Notes: generated by a model from the letters alone, not told the origin. Shown: positions 9,099 through 17,926, counted from the first letter of the stretch. The stretch: 64,000 nt of DNA from Oceanisphaera arctica (GCF_002936955.1 NZ_MPZM01000016.1:1-64000); one strand, 5' to 3'. Numbers and translations: made by a program.

Positions 9099-9974
9099 AT
9101 GAAAATTCAAGGTGTAATGGTTCCGGTAGTCACCCCGTTTGCTCAAGACGGCCATATCGATTACCCGGCATTGGCGGCCCTGCTGGCCCATCAGCTGGAA
9201 GCGGGCGTAAGCGGCATCGTCGCTTGTGGTACCACAGGAGAGTATTACGCACTGAGCCAGACCGAGCGCCGCGAGCTGATGGCCTTTATTGCAAAGGAAG
9301 TGGGAGACAAGGCGTTACTGATAGCAGGTGTTAACGACACTCATTCTGCAGGGTCCATCGTCAAGGCGCTGGAGGCAAAGGAGTTGGGCTATCAGGCACT
9401 GATGCTGGCTCCACCCATCTATTGTTTGCCAGAGCAGGACGAAATTATCGCCCATTATCAGACCGTGAGTCGCGAAGCAGACATGCCGATCATCATGTAC
9501 AACTTCCCGGCTCGCTCCGGGGTGGAGATCGGCATCGAGGTCATCAAGGTACTGGCCAGGGATCCCAACATCGTCGGCATCAAGGAAAGCAGCGGCGATT
9601 TTACCCGCGCCGTGACCCTGCTCAATCTGGGTCTGGAAGACTTTGAAGTGGTGTGTGGCTCCGATGATCAGGCCGCTGACTACTTGTTCTGGGGGGCTCG
9701 CTCCTGGATTGGCGGCGGCGCCAATTACCTGGCCGGCGATCACGTCAACATGATCGAAGCGGCCAAGGCCGACGACTGGCAGCAGGTCAGGAGCATCATG
9801 GCTCGTATTCTGCCGGTGCTGCAGAACATGGAGTCCGGTGGTTATAACCAGAAAGCCAAGCTGGGTTGCGGCCATATCGGTTATCCGGTGGGCCCGGTCA
9901 GAGCGCCTCTGTATCCGGTGAGCAAGCAGGATGAAGAAGACTTCCTGGCTCTGCTGACCCAGGCACTGAAATAA
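9099..9974 (+). CDS. DapA-family lyase, probable 1-pyrroline-4-hydroxy-2-carboxylate deaminase
   Basis: A 291-residue class I aldolase-type TIM barrel of the DHDPS/NAL family. Visible family residues are GTTGEYY (substrate carboxylate binding), the Tyr in MYNFPARSG and the Schiff-base Lys in VGIKESSGDF. The ATG at 9099 has a good site (AAGGA) 8 bases upstream; the earlier in-frame codon at 9063 lies inside the preceding hairpin. In hydroxyproline pathways this family member removes ammonia and water from 1-pyrroline-4-hydroxy-2-carboxylate to give 2-oxoglutarate semialdehyde. Context fixes the assignment; the fold alone would allow other DapA-like reactions. Confidence 0.9.
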   Translation: MKIQGVMVPVVTPFAQDGHIDYPALAALLAHQLEAGVSGIVACGTTGEYYALSQTERRELMAFIAKEVGDKALLIAGVNDTHSAGSIVKALEAKELGYQALMLAPPIYCLPEQDEIIAHYQTVSREADMPIIMYNFPARSGVEIGIEVIKVLARDPNIVGIKESSGDFTRAVTLLNLGLEDFEVVCGSDDQAADYLFWGARSWIGGGANYLAGDHVNMIEAAKADDWQQVRSIMARILPVLQNMESGGYNQKAKLGCGHIGYPVGPVRAPLYPVSKQDEEDFLALLTQALK

Positions 9975-9985
9975 GGAGATTCGGC

Positions 9986-11470
9986 ATGTCAGTACAAGTG
10001 GAAAATGTTTTTGCCAGGGCAAAGCAGGGTGAATTACGGGCCGATGCCATTATCGTCGGCTATACGCCTGGTAATCAGACACTGGAATCTCGAGATCCCT
10101 TTGATGAATCCGTTATCGGTCAGGTTGAAGCCTGTACCGAAGAACAAGTTAACCTGGCGGTGGCTGCCGCTCGTGAGAGCTTCGAGCAAGGCGAATGGCG
10201 CAAACTGGCCCCGGCCGAGCGCAAGCAACGCATGCAAGCCTGGGTTTCGCTGCTAGAACAAAACCGGGAAGAGCTGGCGGCGCTGGATTGTGTGGATGGC
10301 GGTAAGCCGATCACCGAGTGCCTGAACACCGATATTCCGGAAACCATCAACACCCTGGCCTGGTATGCGGAAGCGGTAGACAAGGTGTTTGGCAAGGTGG
10401 CGCCAACCGGGGATGACACTCTGGGCCTGGTCGTCAATGAGCCCATAGGTGTGGTTGCCGCCGTATTGCCCTGGAACTTTCCGGCGCAGATGTTTGCCTG
10501 GAAGGTGGGTCCGGCGCTGGTAACCGGTAACTCGGTGATTGTTAAGCCGGCCGAGCAAACCTCACTGAGCGCCTGGCGCATGGTGCAGCTGGCTCATCAG
10601 GCAGGGATCCCGGAGGGTGCTCTGCAGCTGGTAACGGGTCTGGGGGAGCAAACCGGTATGCCGCTGGGGCTACATTCTGATGTGGACATGGTGTCTTTCA
10701 CCGGCTCGACCGAGGTCGGCCGTCTGTTCCTGCAGTATTCGGCTCAAAGTAATCTGAAAGAAATAGTGCTGGAATGTGGCGGCAAGAGTCCGCAGCTGGT
10801 ATTCGATGATGTAGAAGACCTGGACTCTATCGTCGACGATGTGCTGGCGGCAGCATTCTGGAACATGGGTGAAAACTGCAGCTGTGGATCCCGTTTGCTG
10901 GTGCAGAAGGGCATCAAGGAACCGCTGCTGGACAAGCTGTGTTCCCGTCTGTCCGGCTGGAAGCTGGGAGACCCCAAGGAAGCGGCCACCATGATCGGCC
11001 CTATGGTGGAGCCGGCTCACTTCAATAAGGTAAAAGCTATGGTCGAACAGGCCAGGGAACAGGGTGCCCGGCTGCGTTATGGCGGCAATATGCCGGCCTT
11101 AGGCGCAGGCCTCTTTGTGGAGCCCACCATCTTCGATGACGTCAGTTCCGACATGACACTGTTCCGAGACGAGGTGTTTGGCCCGGTACTGGCTGTCACC
11201 GAGTTTTCCACTGAAGAAGAGGCGGTATCTCTGGCCAACCAGACTCAGTACGGCCTGGCCGCTTCCCTCTATACCAGCCATATGGGGCGAGCCCATCGTG
11301 TCTCCCGGGCATTGAAAGCGGGTACCGTTTCCATCAACTGTTTCAGCGAAGGAGATATCTCCACTCCCTTCGGTGGTTATGGTCAGTCCGGTTTTGGTGG
11401 CAGAGACAACGGCCTTGAAGCCATGGATCAATATCTGCAAAAGAAAACCATCTGGTATAACCAAGCCTGA
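9986..11470 (+). CDS. Aldehyde dehydrogenase, probable 2-oxoglutarate semialdehyde dehydrogenase
   Basis: A 494-residue NAD(P)+-dependent aldehyde dehydrogenase. The oxyanion-hole motif PWNFP, the catalytic Glu in LECGGKSPQ and the nucleophilic Cys in GENCSCGSRLL are all present; the residue two positions after the catalytic Cys is also Cys where Ala is common. Last gene of the operon, 11 bases after the deaminase, with AAGGAG before the ATG. It should oxidise 2-oxoglutarate semialdehyde to 2-oxoglutarate, completing hydroxyproline degradation. Sequence resembles the PuuC/betaine-type ALDH group, so other aldehydes could also be accepted. Confidence 0.92.
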   Translation: MSVQVENVFARAKQGELRADAIIVGYTPGNQTLESRDPFDESVIGQVEACTEEQVNLAVAAARESFEQGEWRKLAPAERKQRMQAWVSLLEQNREELAALDCVDGGKPITECLNTDIPETINTLAWYAEAVDKVFGKVAPTGDDTLGLVVNEPIGVVAAVLPWNFPAQMFAWKVGPALVTGNSVIVKPAEQTSLSAWRMVQLAHQAGIPEGALQLVTGLGEQTGMPLGLHSDVDMVSFTGSTEVGRLFLQYSAQSNLKEIVLECGGKSPQLVFDDVEDLDSIVDDVLAAAFWNMGENCSCGSRLLVQKGIKEPLLDKLCSRLSGWKLGDPKEAATMIGPMVEPAHFNKVKAMVEQAREQGARLRYGGNMPALGAGLFVEPTIFDDVSSDMTLFRDEVFGPVLAVTEFSTEEEAVSLANQTQYGLAASLYTSHMGRAHRVSRALKAGTVSINCFSEGDISTPFGGYGQSGFGGRDNGLEAMDQYLQKKTIWYNQA

Positions 11471-11605
11471 GTAATGAGTTAATAGCATGGCGTCAGACAA
11501 ATGGATGACGCCATTATTACAGCTTGTGTTCTTCTTTCCGCACCGGCTGTAGCGGCCAAGGAAGAGATCTGAAAGGTTCCAACTTCTGTGCCGGCTTTGA
11601 TTTTA

Positions 11606-11782
11606 TCAACAACGGCCCGTTTCGGTGGCGCTATCGTTGTATTGGAAACTTCGGCCTCGATGGCCATGGCGCTCATGGCAATGCCATTGCTTGATGGCCT
11701 GTTCATCGACCCAGAAGGTGAGCGAACCGCGATTAATCAGTGCTCGATTGCACTGCCGCCAGTTACTGATTTCGTGCTTTGC
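11606..11782 (-). pseudogene. IS5-family transposase, N-terminal remnant
   Basis: Read on the minus strand from 11782, the frame gives about 58 codons containing HEISNWRQCN, INRGSLTFWVDEQAIKQW and a basic HRGR segment, which is the N-terminal pattern of IS5-group transposases. A stop codon lies directly upstream of the first recognisable codon and another ends the match at 11606, where intact proteins run on for over 200 residues. I saw no terminal inverted repeats or catalytic DDE residues. It is an old insertion-sequence fossil in the 447-base gap between the aldehyde dehydrogenase and rsuA; the rest of that gap shows nothing else recognisable besides a terminator. Confidence 0.75.
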
Positions 11783-11877
11783 CTATCGCTCTGCTCCTGA
11801 GTCCGTTTGTCAGGAGATCGGATCACGGGAGAAGCAGATAGTTCCCTGATTTAGGAAACAACGCCGGTATTGCGGAT

Positions 11878-11905
11878 AAAAATGGCGCCAACAGGCGCCA
11901 TTTTT
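11878..11905 (-). terminator. Intrinsic terminator of rsuA
   Basis: AAAAATGGCGCC and GGCGCCATTTTT form a 12-bp stem with a 4-base loop. It lies 12 bases beyond the rsuA stop codon in the minus direction. A-rich and T-rich flanks could make it work both ways. Confidence 0.85.
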
Positions 11906-11917
11906 ATGGGTTGATAC

Positions 11918-12604
11918 TTATATACTGGCGACTTCTTCCGGTGTCAGATGTCGCCACTCGGCCGGAGCCAGACTGTCATCCAGCACTATGCCCCCTATTT
12001 GCAGCCGGTGCAGGCCCGAGACGTGGTTGCCGACGGCGGCAAACATCCGTTTCACCTGGTGGTATTTGCCTTCCTGTATGGTCAGCAGTACCCGGGTAGG
12101 GGTGATAACCTCCAGAGTGGCAGGCAGAGTAGCCTTGTCTTCACCGTGTAAGTCTATCCCTTGTGCGAAGCGCTCGGCGACATCTTCCGCCAGCGGTTCG
12201 GCCAGGTCGACCTGATAGACCTTGTTGCAGGCTTTTTTCGGGGAGCGCAGACGGTGCGACCACTTGCCGTCGTCAGTCAGTAACAGTAGGCCTGTGGTGT
12301 CCACATCCAGGCGACCGGCGCATTGCATGCTGCGGCGTAGCTCCGGTGGTAGCAGTTGCAGCACACAGGGGTGATCTTCATCCTGGGTGGAGCTGATATA
12401 ACCGGCGGGCTTGTGCAGCAGCAGATAGCGCGGCCCCGGCGCAGCAAGCAGGCGACCTTCGAGGCGTACTTCCTGGCCATCGATCTGCTCATCGCTCTTT
12501 TTGACTACGATGCCGTCGACGGTGACGTCACCCCGATGCAGGGCTTTTTTGGCCACAGAGCGGGTCAGGCCGGTGCTTTCAGATAAAAAACGATCGAGGC
12601 GCAT
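11918..12604 (-). CDS. rsuA: 16S rRNA pseudouridine(516) synthase RsuA
   Basis: A 228-residue protein with an N-terminal S4 RNA-binding domain (about 1-50) and a RsuA/RluB/E/F catalytic domain with the motif GRLDVDTTGLLLL, catalytic Asp100. The E. coli protein has nearly the same length. The ATG at 12604 begins MRLDRFLSESTG, the typical start; a longer reading from 12784 has no homologous N-terminus. It isomerises U516 of 16S rRNA. The gene is 16 bases downstream of the GntR regulator gene and may be co-transcribed with it. Confidence 0.92.
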   Translation of the reverse strand: MRLDRFLSESTGLTRSVAKKALHRGDVTVDGIVVKKSDEQIDGQEVRLEGRLLAAPGPRYLLLHKPAGYISSTQDEDHPCVLQLLPPELRRSMQCAGRLDVDTTGLLLLTDDGKWSHRLRSPKKACNKVYQVDLAEPLAEDVAERFAQGIDLHGEDKATLPATLEVITPTRVLLTIQEGKYHQVKRMFAAVGNHVSGLHRLQIGGIVLDDSLAPAEWRHLTPEEVASI

Positions 12605-12620
12605 TAGGTTTCCAATATTG

Positions 12621-13280
12621 TCAGCAATCCTGTTGCTGCTGTTGATGTAGTAGGGCGACGATATCATCGGCCGCAACCAGAATATGGCGTCGCAGCAGAT
12701 CACAGGCCGAAGTAATATCGCCGCGGCGGCACAGTTCCAACAGTTCTCCGTGTTCAGCCTCGGCTTTTTTGACCCCGGCGGCATGCAATAAGTGAATCCG
12801 GATATAACGGTCGGACTGGGTATTCAGCTGGGTGATCAACGCCATGGTTTCTGGTTTGTCGGCAGCCTCGTACAGAGCTCGGTGAAATGCGAAGTTATGA
12901 TCGCTCCAGTGATCGATCTGGCTGGAGGTTTCCAGTAGATGATCCAGCTCTATGAGCAGGGCTTCGGCATCATCCAGCTTTTCTTTGGTCAACCTGGGGA
13001 TAGCCGCTGCCAGGATGTGGCACTCCAGCAATACCCGCAGTTCGAACAGCTCCAGGATTTTGGGGGCCGACAGTTCGGTGGCGTAAGCGCCCTTGTGGGC
13101 TTCGAATTCCACCAGACCTTCTGCTTCCAGGATGAGTAGCGCCTCGCGCACCGGGATCCGGCTGACATTAAACTCTTTTGCCAAGGCGTCCTGGCGCAGG
13201 GCTGACCCACCTTTTATCTCACCTTTTAGAAGTTTGCTTCTGATGGCGTCGGCCACAAATTGAGTTCTAGTAATATGCAT
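12621..13280 (-). CDS. GntR-family regulator, FCD (FadR) subgroup
   Basis: A 219-residue regulator. The N-terminal winged helix (about 8-66) contains ALAKEFNVSRIPVREAL, and the C-terminal all-helical FCD domain (about 76-205) has the metal/ligand residues in WSDHNFAFHRALYEA and RYIRIHLLHA. I chose the ATG at 13280 (MHITRTQF); upstream codons do not look like family sequence. FCD regulators respond to small organic acids. The nearest catabolic operon is the hydroxyproline locus 1.2 kb away, and a palindrome of the right kind lies in its promoter, so it is the best candidate regulator of that locus. That link is inference. Confidence 0.88.
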   Translation of the reverse strand: MHITRTQFVADAIRSKLLKGEIKGGSALRQDALAKEFNVSRIPVREALLILEAEGLVEFEAHKGAYATELSAPKILELFELRVLLECHILAAAIPRLTKEKLDDAEALLIELDHLLETSSQIDHWSDHNFAFHRALYEAADKPETMALITQLNTQSDRYIRIHLLHAAGVKKAEAEHGELLELCRRGDITSACDLLRRHILVAADDIVALLHQQQQQDC

Positions 13281-13317
13281 ATTATCGCCTGAGAAAGGTG
13301 GGTAGGTTGAACAGATA

Positions 13318-13950
13318 TTACTTTGCGTCTGCCGCCGGCTCATCATCCTGCAGCAACCATTCGCTCAGGATTTCCCTGGCTCTGTCCAGGCCCAGGCCCT
13401 TGAGTGAACTGAAAGACTCGACTCTGATGTCGCCACCGAAGACGGTAACGGCTTCGCGTACCCGCAGCACTTCGGACTTGCGCGGGCCCGGCTTGAGCTT
13501 GTCGCACTTGGTCAGCAGTGCCAGCACCGGCAGATTGCTTTCGCTGGCCCACTGCAGCAGTTGCTGATCGATGTCCTTGAGCGGATGACGGATATCCATC
13601 AGTACCACCAGCCCCTTGAGGCTTTCGCGCTGTTGCAGATAGACCGACAGCGCTTGCTGCCATTTCAGCTTCATTTCTTCCGGCACCTTGGCATAGCCGT
13701 AGCCGGGCAGATCGATCAGCCGCTTGCCTTCGCTCAGTTCGAACACGTTGATCAGCTGGGTACGGCCCGGAGTTTTACTGGTCCGTGCCAGGCTTTTCTG
13801 CTGAGTGATGGTGTTCAAAGCGGATGATTTACCGGCGTTTGAGCGCCCGGCAAAGGCTATCTCTATTCCGCTGTCTGCCGGCATCTGGTTGATATCGGGC
13901 GCGCTGGTAATAAAGCGGGCGGTGTTAAAATTTATCTGCTTGTTATTCAA
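13318..13950 (-). CDS. engB: Ribosome biogenesis GTPase EngB (YihA/YsxC)
   Basis: A 210-residue TRAFAC GTPase. The P-loop is GRSNAGKS (35-42), G2 lies in KTPGRTQ, G3 is DLPGYG (80-85) and G4 is TKCD (147-150). It is required for maturation of the large ribosomal subunit. It sits divergent from the cytochrome c4 gene and near yihI and hemN, as in E. coli relatives. The Spot 42 RNA that often lies beside engB is not visible in the upstream gap. Confidence 0.95.
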   Translation of the reverse strand: MNNKQINFNTARFITSAPDINQMPADSGIEIAFAGRSNAGKSSALNTITQQKSLARTSKTPGRTQLINVFELSEGKRLIDLPGYGYAKVPEEMKLKWQQALSVYLQQRESLKGLVVLMDIRHPLKDIDQQLLQWASESNLPVLALLTKCDKLKPGPRKSEVLRVREAVTVFGGDIRVESFSSLKGLGLDRAREILSEWLLQDDEPAADAK

Positions 13951-14094
13951 TATGAATTCCCCTGGGTTCTGGACCCGCTTTGCTTACTTTCTCGCAAAAT
14001 CATTGTAGAATGGTGCCGTTTTTTGAATCGCATTGTAACATGCCCTCGCAGGTATGTGATCTGGAAGCTCTTATCAACGAGAACGCGGAACGTC

Positions 14095-14712
14095 ATGAAA
14101 AAAATTATTTTCACGCTAGCCTTAATGCTCGGAGTGGTCGGTGTTGCCCAGGCCCAGGGCGACGTCGAAGCAGGTAAGGCCAAAGCCGCCACCTGCGTGG
14201 CCTGTCACGGTGCCGATGGTAACAGCCCGACCGATATGTATCCCAAACTGGCCGGTCAGCATGCCTCTTATCTGACCAAGCAGCTGGTCGAATTCAAGGC
14301 TGCTGCCACCGGTGGTGAAGGTCGTGCCAACGCCATCATGGGCGGCATGTCCATGGCCTTGTCCGAACAGGATATGGCCGATGTAGCTGCCTATTTCGCC
14401 AGCCAGGCGATTACGCCCATCGCCACCCCGGAAGAGGTGATCGAGCAGGGCGCAGCTCTGTATCAGGGCGGCGACATGGAGCGTGGCGTTACCGCCTGCA
14501 TGGCCTGTCACGGTCCTCGAGGCGAGGGTCTGGAATCGGCCAAGTTCCCGAGCCTGTCCGGCCAGCATCCGGCCTATATTGCGGCTCAGTTGAAGATGTT
14601 CCGCAGTGGCGAACGTAACAATGATCAAAACGGCATGATGCGTGGCGTCGCGGCCAAGCTGACCGACAACGATATCGACGTACTGTCTCAGTACGTAGCT
14701 GGTCTGCGTTAA
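14095..14712 (+). CDS. Diheme cytochrome c4
   Basis: A 205-residue periplasmic protein. A signal peptide (MKKIIFTLALMLGVVGVAQA, about 1-20) is followed by two cytochrome c domains with heme sites CVACH (34-38) and CMACH (135-139). Length and duplicate-domain layout are typical for cytochrome c4, which carries electrons to terminal oxidases such as cbb3. I chose the ATG at 14095, which begins the signal peptide. A possible promoter (TTACTT, 16 bases, TAGAAT at 14006-14011) lies upstream. Confidence 0.94.
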   Translation: MKKIIFTLALMLGVVGVAQAQGDVEAGKAKAATCVACHGADGNSPTDMYPKLAGQHASYLTKQLVEFKAAATGGEGRANAIMGGMSMALSEQDMADVAAYFASQAITPIATPEEVIEQGAALYQGGDMERGVTACMACHGPRGEGLESAKFPSLSGQHPAYIAAQLKMFRSGERNNDQNGMMRGVAAKLTDNDIDVLSQYVAGLR

Positions 14713-14724
14713 TACTATCACTCC

Positions 14725-14746
14725 GGGGGCCTGGTGCCCCCTGCTT
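14725..14746 (+). terminator. Probable terminator after cytochrome c4
   Basis: GGGGGC and GCCCCC form a short G/C stem with a 5-base loop, followed by TGCTTTA. It begins 13 bases after the stop codon. The weak T-run lowers confidence. Confidence 0.6.
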
Positions 14747-14761
14747 TATCTGGTTTCCCCC

Positions 14762-15424
14762 ATGTCTGCCCTGTCGCACGACCTCAGTTGCCCCCTCTGT
14801 GATCATATCGAGACTCCCCTGTTCTGGCAGGATGAGCGGCGTCGCTACCATCGCTGTGACCGATGCCGGCTGATATTTGTCGATCCCGGATGTCGGCTGG
14901 ATGCAACGGCGGAGAAGGCGGAATATGATCTGCATGAGAATCAGACAGACGATGAGGGTTATCGGCGTTTTCTGGCGCGGCTGGCGGACCCGCTGATGGC
15001 CCGCCTGCCCGCCGGTAGCCAGGGGCTGGATTTCGGCTGTGGGCCTGGCCCGGCGCTGGCGGCCATGCTGAACGAAGCAGGCTTTGCCACCACCACCTAT
15101 GATCCTTACTATGCGCACTATCCGGCCCGGCTACAGCAGAAATACGACTTCGTCTGCTGCACCGAAGCGATAGAACATTTTTACCGGCCGGGCAGGGAAT
15201 GGCAGCAGTTGCTGACCCTGCTCCGACCGGGAGGCTGGCTGGCCATCATGACCAAGCTGGCCCGAGACCAGGCGGCTTTTGCCAACTGGCATTACAAACA
15301 GGATCCCACCCATGTCAGCTTTTTCAGCCGGGAAACCTTTCTCTGGCTGGCGGCACGGGACGGGCTCGGCATCGAATTCATCGGTGCCGATGTGATACTT
15401 CTGCAAATACCGGAGTCTCTATGA
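14762..15424 (+). CDS. Class I SAM-dependent methyltransferase with N-terminal zinc ribbon
   Basis: A 220-residue protein. Two CxxC pairs (Cys10/Cys13 and Cys32/Cys35) form a likely zinc ribbon, followed by a Rossmann methyltransferase with motif I LDFGCGPGPAL at 89-99 and a post-motif EAIEHF. This layout occurs in family proteins encoded beside yihI in several gammaproteobacteria. The substrate is unknown. Its stop overlaps the start of yihI by 4 bases (ATGA), so the two are coupled. Confidence 0.85.
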   Translation: MSALSHDLSCPLCDHIETPLFWQDERRRYHRCDRCRLIFVDPGCRLDATAEKAEYDLHENQTDDEGYRRFLARLADPLMARLPAGSQGLDFGCGPGPALAAMLNEAGFATTTYDPYYAHYPARLQQKYDFVCCTEAIEHFYRPGREWQQLLTLLRPGGWLAIMTKLARDQAAFANWHYKQDPTHVSFFSRETFLWLAARDGLGIEFIGADVILLQIPESL

Positions 15425-16005
15425 CACGCATAAAAAAGGCCCGTTCCCCGGGTCAAATCGGAACCCGCAAGGACAGTCGGGAAACTGCCGAGCAGAGCAA
15501 GGATCGCAAGCGCAAGGCTAAACGCAAGGGGCTGGCGCCCGGCTCCCGGCACAACACCGGTGAGTCAGGTCAGCACAATACCGGCGGCAAGGCACCTCAG
15601 GATCCGCGTCTGGGTTCGAAAAAGCCGATAGCTCTGGTGCCTGAAGCCGCCGCTCCCAAAACGGCCAAGCCAGCCAAGACGGCAAAACCGGCAAAACTGG
15701 CCAAGGCGGAGCCGGTGATAGCGGCCAATGTTCAGACGCTGACGCCGGAACAGGAGCTGGAACAGCTGGAAAACAACGAACGACTCAACACCCTGCTGGA
15801 CAGAGTGGATGCGGACGAGAAGCTGGGCAAAGACGATGCCGCCTGGCTGGACAAGACCCTGGCTCGCCATCAGCAGCTGCTGGAAGAGCTTGGCCTGCTG
15901 GAAGAAGATGAAGAAGAGCCGGCAGAAGGCGACGATCTCTGGACCCGCTTTATGGACGCAGATCTTGATCCTGCGCAATACGAGGACAAGGAAGATAAGT
16001 CATGA
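15421..16005 (+). CDS. yihI: Der GTPase-activating protein YihI
   Basis: A 194-residue highly charged protein: a Lys/Arg-rich N-terminal half (KARSPGQIG, KRKAKRKGLAPGSRHN) with an alanine/lysine/proline low-complexity stretch near 85-100, then a helical acidic C-terminal half (LNTLLDRVDADEKLGKDDAAWLD). This is the YihI pattern; YihI stimulates GTP hydrolysis by Der and so tunes 50S ribosome assembly. The ATG at 15421 is inside the stop of the methyltransferase gene, and the next gene overlaps its own stop by 4 bases. Confidence 0.9.
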   Translation: MTRIKKARSPGQIGTRKDSRETAEQSKDRKRKAKRKGLAPGSRHNTGESGQHNTGGKAPQDPRLGSKKPIALVPEAAAPKTAKPAKTAKPAKLAKAEPVIAANVQTLTPEQELEQLENNERLNTLLDRVDADEKLGKDDAAWLDKTLARHQQLLEELGLLEEDEEEPAEGDDLWTRFMDADLDPAQYEDKEDKS

Positions 16006-16460
16006 TCTCACCTTGGTTGATAGCCGTCCTTGTGGGCGGCGTCATCATAGTGGGGCTGGCGGTTTACGCGGGTAAATTGCTGGCCCGGCTGAAGCTGCAA
16101 ACCCAGCGGCAACAACAGGCCGTTACCCGGCGTAACGAGCGTATTCTGGACAGCATTCGCACCATCGCCATGGCGATGCGCGAAGACCAGTGCAACCTGT
16201 CGGAAGGCGCCATTCGTCTGACCAACCTGCTCAACGCCCTGCAGTTTGCACAGCCGAAAGAATTTTCCGGCGAATATCCGGGCCTGTACGAGCTGTATGA
16301 ACGGGTCAGGGAAATGCCGACCCACGATGCCCGCAAGCAATTCAAGCGCAACGAAATCATGCGTATGGATTTGCAACGAGCCGGTTTCGAACAGGAACTG
16401 GAAGCACAAATAAAAATTGAGGTAACGCGGCTGGCCAGCCTGGAACTGCCCGGTCGCTGA
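16002..16460 (+). CDS. DUF2489 membrane-anchored protein
   Basis: A 152-residue protein with one N-terminal membrane helix (about 5-25) and a helical cytoplasmic part. Segments such as EGAIRLTNLLNAL and the C-terminal half fit the DUF2489 family, which is commonly encoded between yihI and hemN. No function is established for the family as far as I know. The start overlaps the yihI stop by 4 bases and hemN follows 13 bases downstream, so it belongs to a yihI-DUF2489-hemN operon. Confidence 0.85.
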   Translation: MISPWLIAVLVGGVIIVGLAVYAGKLLARLKLQTQRQQQAVTRRNERILDSIRTIAMAMREDQCNLSEGAIRLTNLLNALQFAQPKEFSGEYPGLYELYERVREMPTHDARKQFKRNEIMRMDLQRAGFEQELEAQIKIEVTRLASLELPGR

Positions 16461-16473
16461 CCGGGGAGAGGTA

Positions 16474-17844
16474 ATGTCAGCACAGATTGAATGGGATCAG
16501 GCCCTGATCGAAAAGTACAACTATTCGGGGCCGCGTTATACGTCTTACCCCACGGCGCTGGAGTTTAATAACGGCTTTGGCATGGCGGAACTCGAAGCCG
16601 CCGCCGGCCGTTATCCCGGGCGACCGCTGTCGCTCTATGTCCATATCCCCTTCTGCCACAAGCTGTGCTACTACTGCGGCTGCAACAAGGTCATCACCCG
16701 TCATCAGGGCAAGGCCGACATTTATCTGGATTATCTGGAGCGGGAAATCGCGCGCCTGGCGCCGCTCTTCGCCGATAGAACCGTGACCCAGTTGCACTGG
16801 GGCGGCGGTACCCCCACCTTTTTGACCGACCCCCAAATCCGTCGACTGAACGGTCTGCTGCGCAGTCACTTCTGTTTTTCCGAACAGGGCGAGTTCAGCA
16901 TCGAAATCGATCCGCGCAGAATCGAATTGAGTCTGCTGGACGTGCTGAAAGAAGAAGGCTTCAATCGCATCAGCCTGGGCGTACAGGACTTCAATAAAGA
17001 CGTGCAACGGGTGGTCAACCGGGAGCAGGACAACGATTTCATCAAGGCGCTGGTCAGCCGGGCCGCCGAACTGGACTTTGGCTCCACCAACCTGGATCTT
17101 ATCTACGGCCTGCCGTTGCAGACCCCGGAAAGCTTTCACCATACTCTGGAGCAAGTCGTTGCCATGGCGCCGGCCCGCTTATCGGTGTTCAACTATGCCC
17201 ACCTGCCGAGCCGCTTTTCCGCCCAGCGCAAGCTGAACGAAGCCGATATGCCGGCACCGGCGAAGAAGCTGGCGATGCTGCAGAACAGCATCGCCTACCT
17301 TACCGGGCAGGGGTATCAGTTCATCGGCATGGATCACTTCGCGCTGCCGGACGACAGCCTGGCGGTGGCCCAGCGGGAAGGCGAACTGCACCGTAACTTT
17401 CAGGGCTATACCACCCAGGGCGACTGTGATCTGCTGGGCTTGGGCGTGTCGGCCATCAGCATGATTGGCGACGCCTATTCCCAGAATCACAAAGAGCTGA
17501 AGCGCTATTACGGCCAGCTGGACGAACTGGGTCATGCCCAGACCGTCGGCTATGCGCTGAACGAAGACGACTGTTTGCGCCGGGATCTGATCAAGACCCT
17601 GATATGCAACTTCGAGCTGCCCTTCGCACCGCTGGAGCGGCAATACGGTATCCGCTTCGCCGATTATTTCGCCGAAGATCTCAAGCTGCTGCAGACCTTC
17701 GTCGACGATGGTCTGGTGACCCTGACTGACGACGCCATCAAGGTTGCGCCCAAGGGCCAGCTGCTGATCCGTAACATTTGCATGTGCTTCGACGTGCACC
17801 TGCGCCGTCAGGCCCGGATGCAGCAATTTTCGCGGGTGATCTGA
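16474..17844 (+). CDS. hemN: Oxygen-independent coproporphyrinogen III oxidase HemN
   Basis: A 456-residue radical SAM enzyme. The iron-sulfur motif is Cys61, Cys65, Cys68 followed by Cys70 (HIPFCHKLCYYCGC), and GGGTPTFL lies downstream for SAM binding. Length and the N-terminal YNYSGPRYTSYPTA stretch are typical of true HemN rather than HemW. It decarboxylates coproporphyrinogen III to protoporphyrinogen IX without oxygen. The site GGGGAGAGG lies just before the ATG. Confidence 0.96.
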   Translation: MSAQIEWDQALIEKYNYSGPRYTSYPTALEFNNGFGMAELEAAAGRYPGRPLSLYVHIPFCHKLCYYCGCNKVITRHQGKADIYLDYLEREIARLAPLFADRTVTQLHWGGGTPTFLTDPQIRRLNGLLRSHFCFSEQGEFSIEIDPRRIELSLLDVLKEEGFNRISLGVQDFNKDVQRVVNREQDNDFIKALVSRAAELDFGSTNLDLIYGLPLQTPESFHHTLEQVVAMAPARLSVFNYAHLPSRFSAQRKLNEADMPAPAKKLAMLQNSIAYLTGQGYQFIGMDHFALPDDSLAVAQREGELHRNFQGYTTQGDCDLLGLGVSAISMIGDAYSQNHKELKRYYGQLDELGHAQTVGYALNEDDCLRRDLIKTLICNFELPFAPLERQYGIRFADYFAEDLKLLQTFVDDGLVTLTDDAIKVAPKGQLLIRNICMCFDVHLRRQARMQQFSRVI

Positions 17845-17854
17845 TTAACTGCAG

Positions 17855-17920
17855 GGATTGGGGAATAGGGATTCGGGATTAATCATTCCCTATTCCCTAT
17901 TCCCTATTCCCTATTCCCCA
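17855..17920. repeat. TATTCCC heptamer tract between hemN and add
   Basis: The spacer between the convergent hemN and add genes contains GGGATT/GGGAATA units followed, in the opposite sense, by four tandem TATTCCC units. The two halves can pair into a hairpin. Related tracts occur at 31516, 35968 and 37515. No coding potential. Confidence 0.8.
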
Positions 17921-17926
17921 TAATGG

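Noticed and set aside
13951-14094. Spot 42 or CsrC RNA beside engB
   Set aside because: Enteric relatives have such RNAs near engB, but I see neither the Spot 42 sequence and its terminator nor repeated GGA loops here.
17855-17920. Possible CRISPR array or telomere-like repeat
   Set aside because: The units are 7 bases with no unique spacers, and no cas genes are present; the telomere resemblance of CCCTAAT is coincidental in a bacterial intergenic tract.
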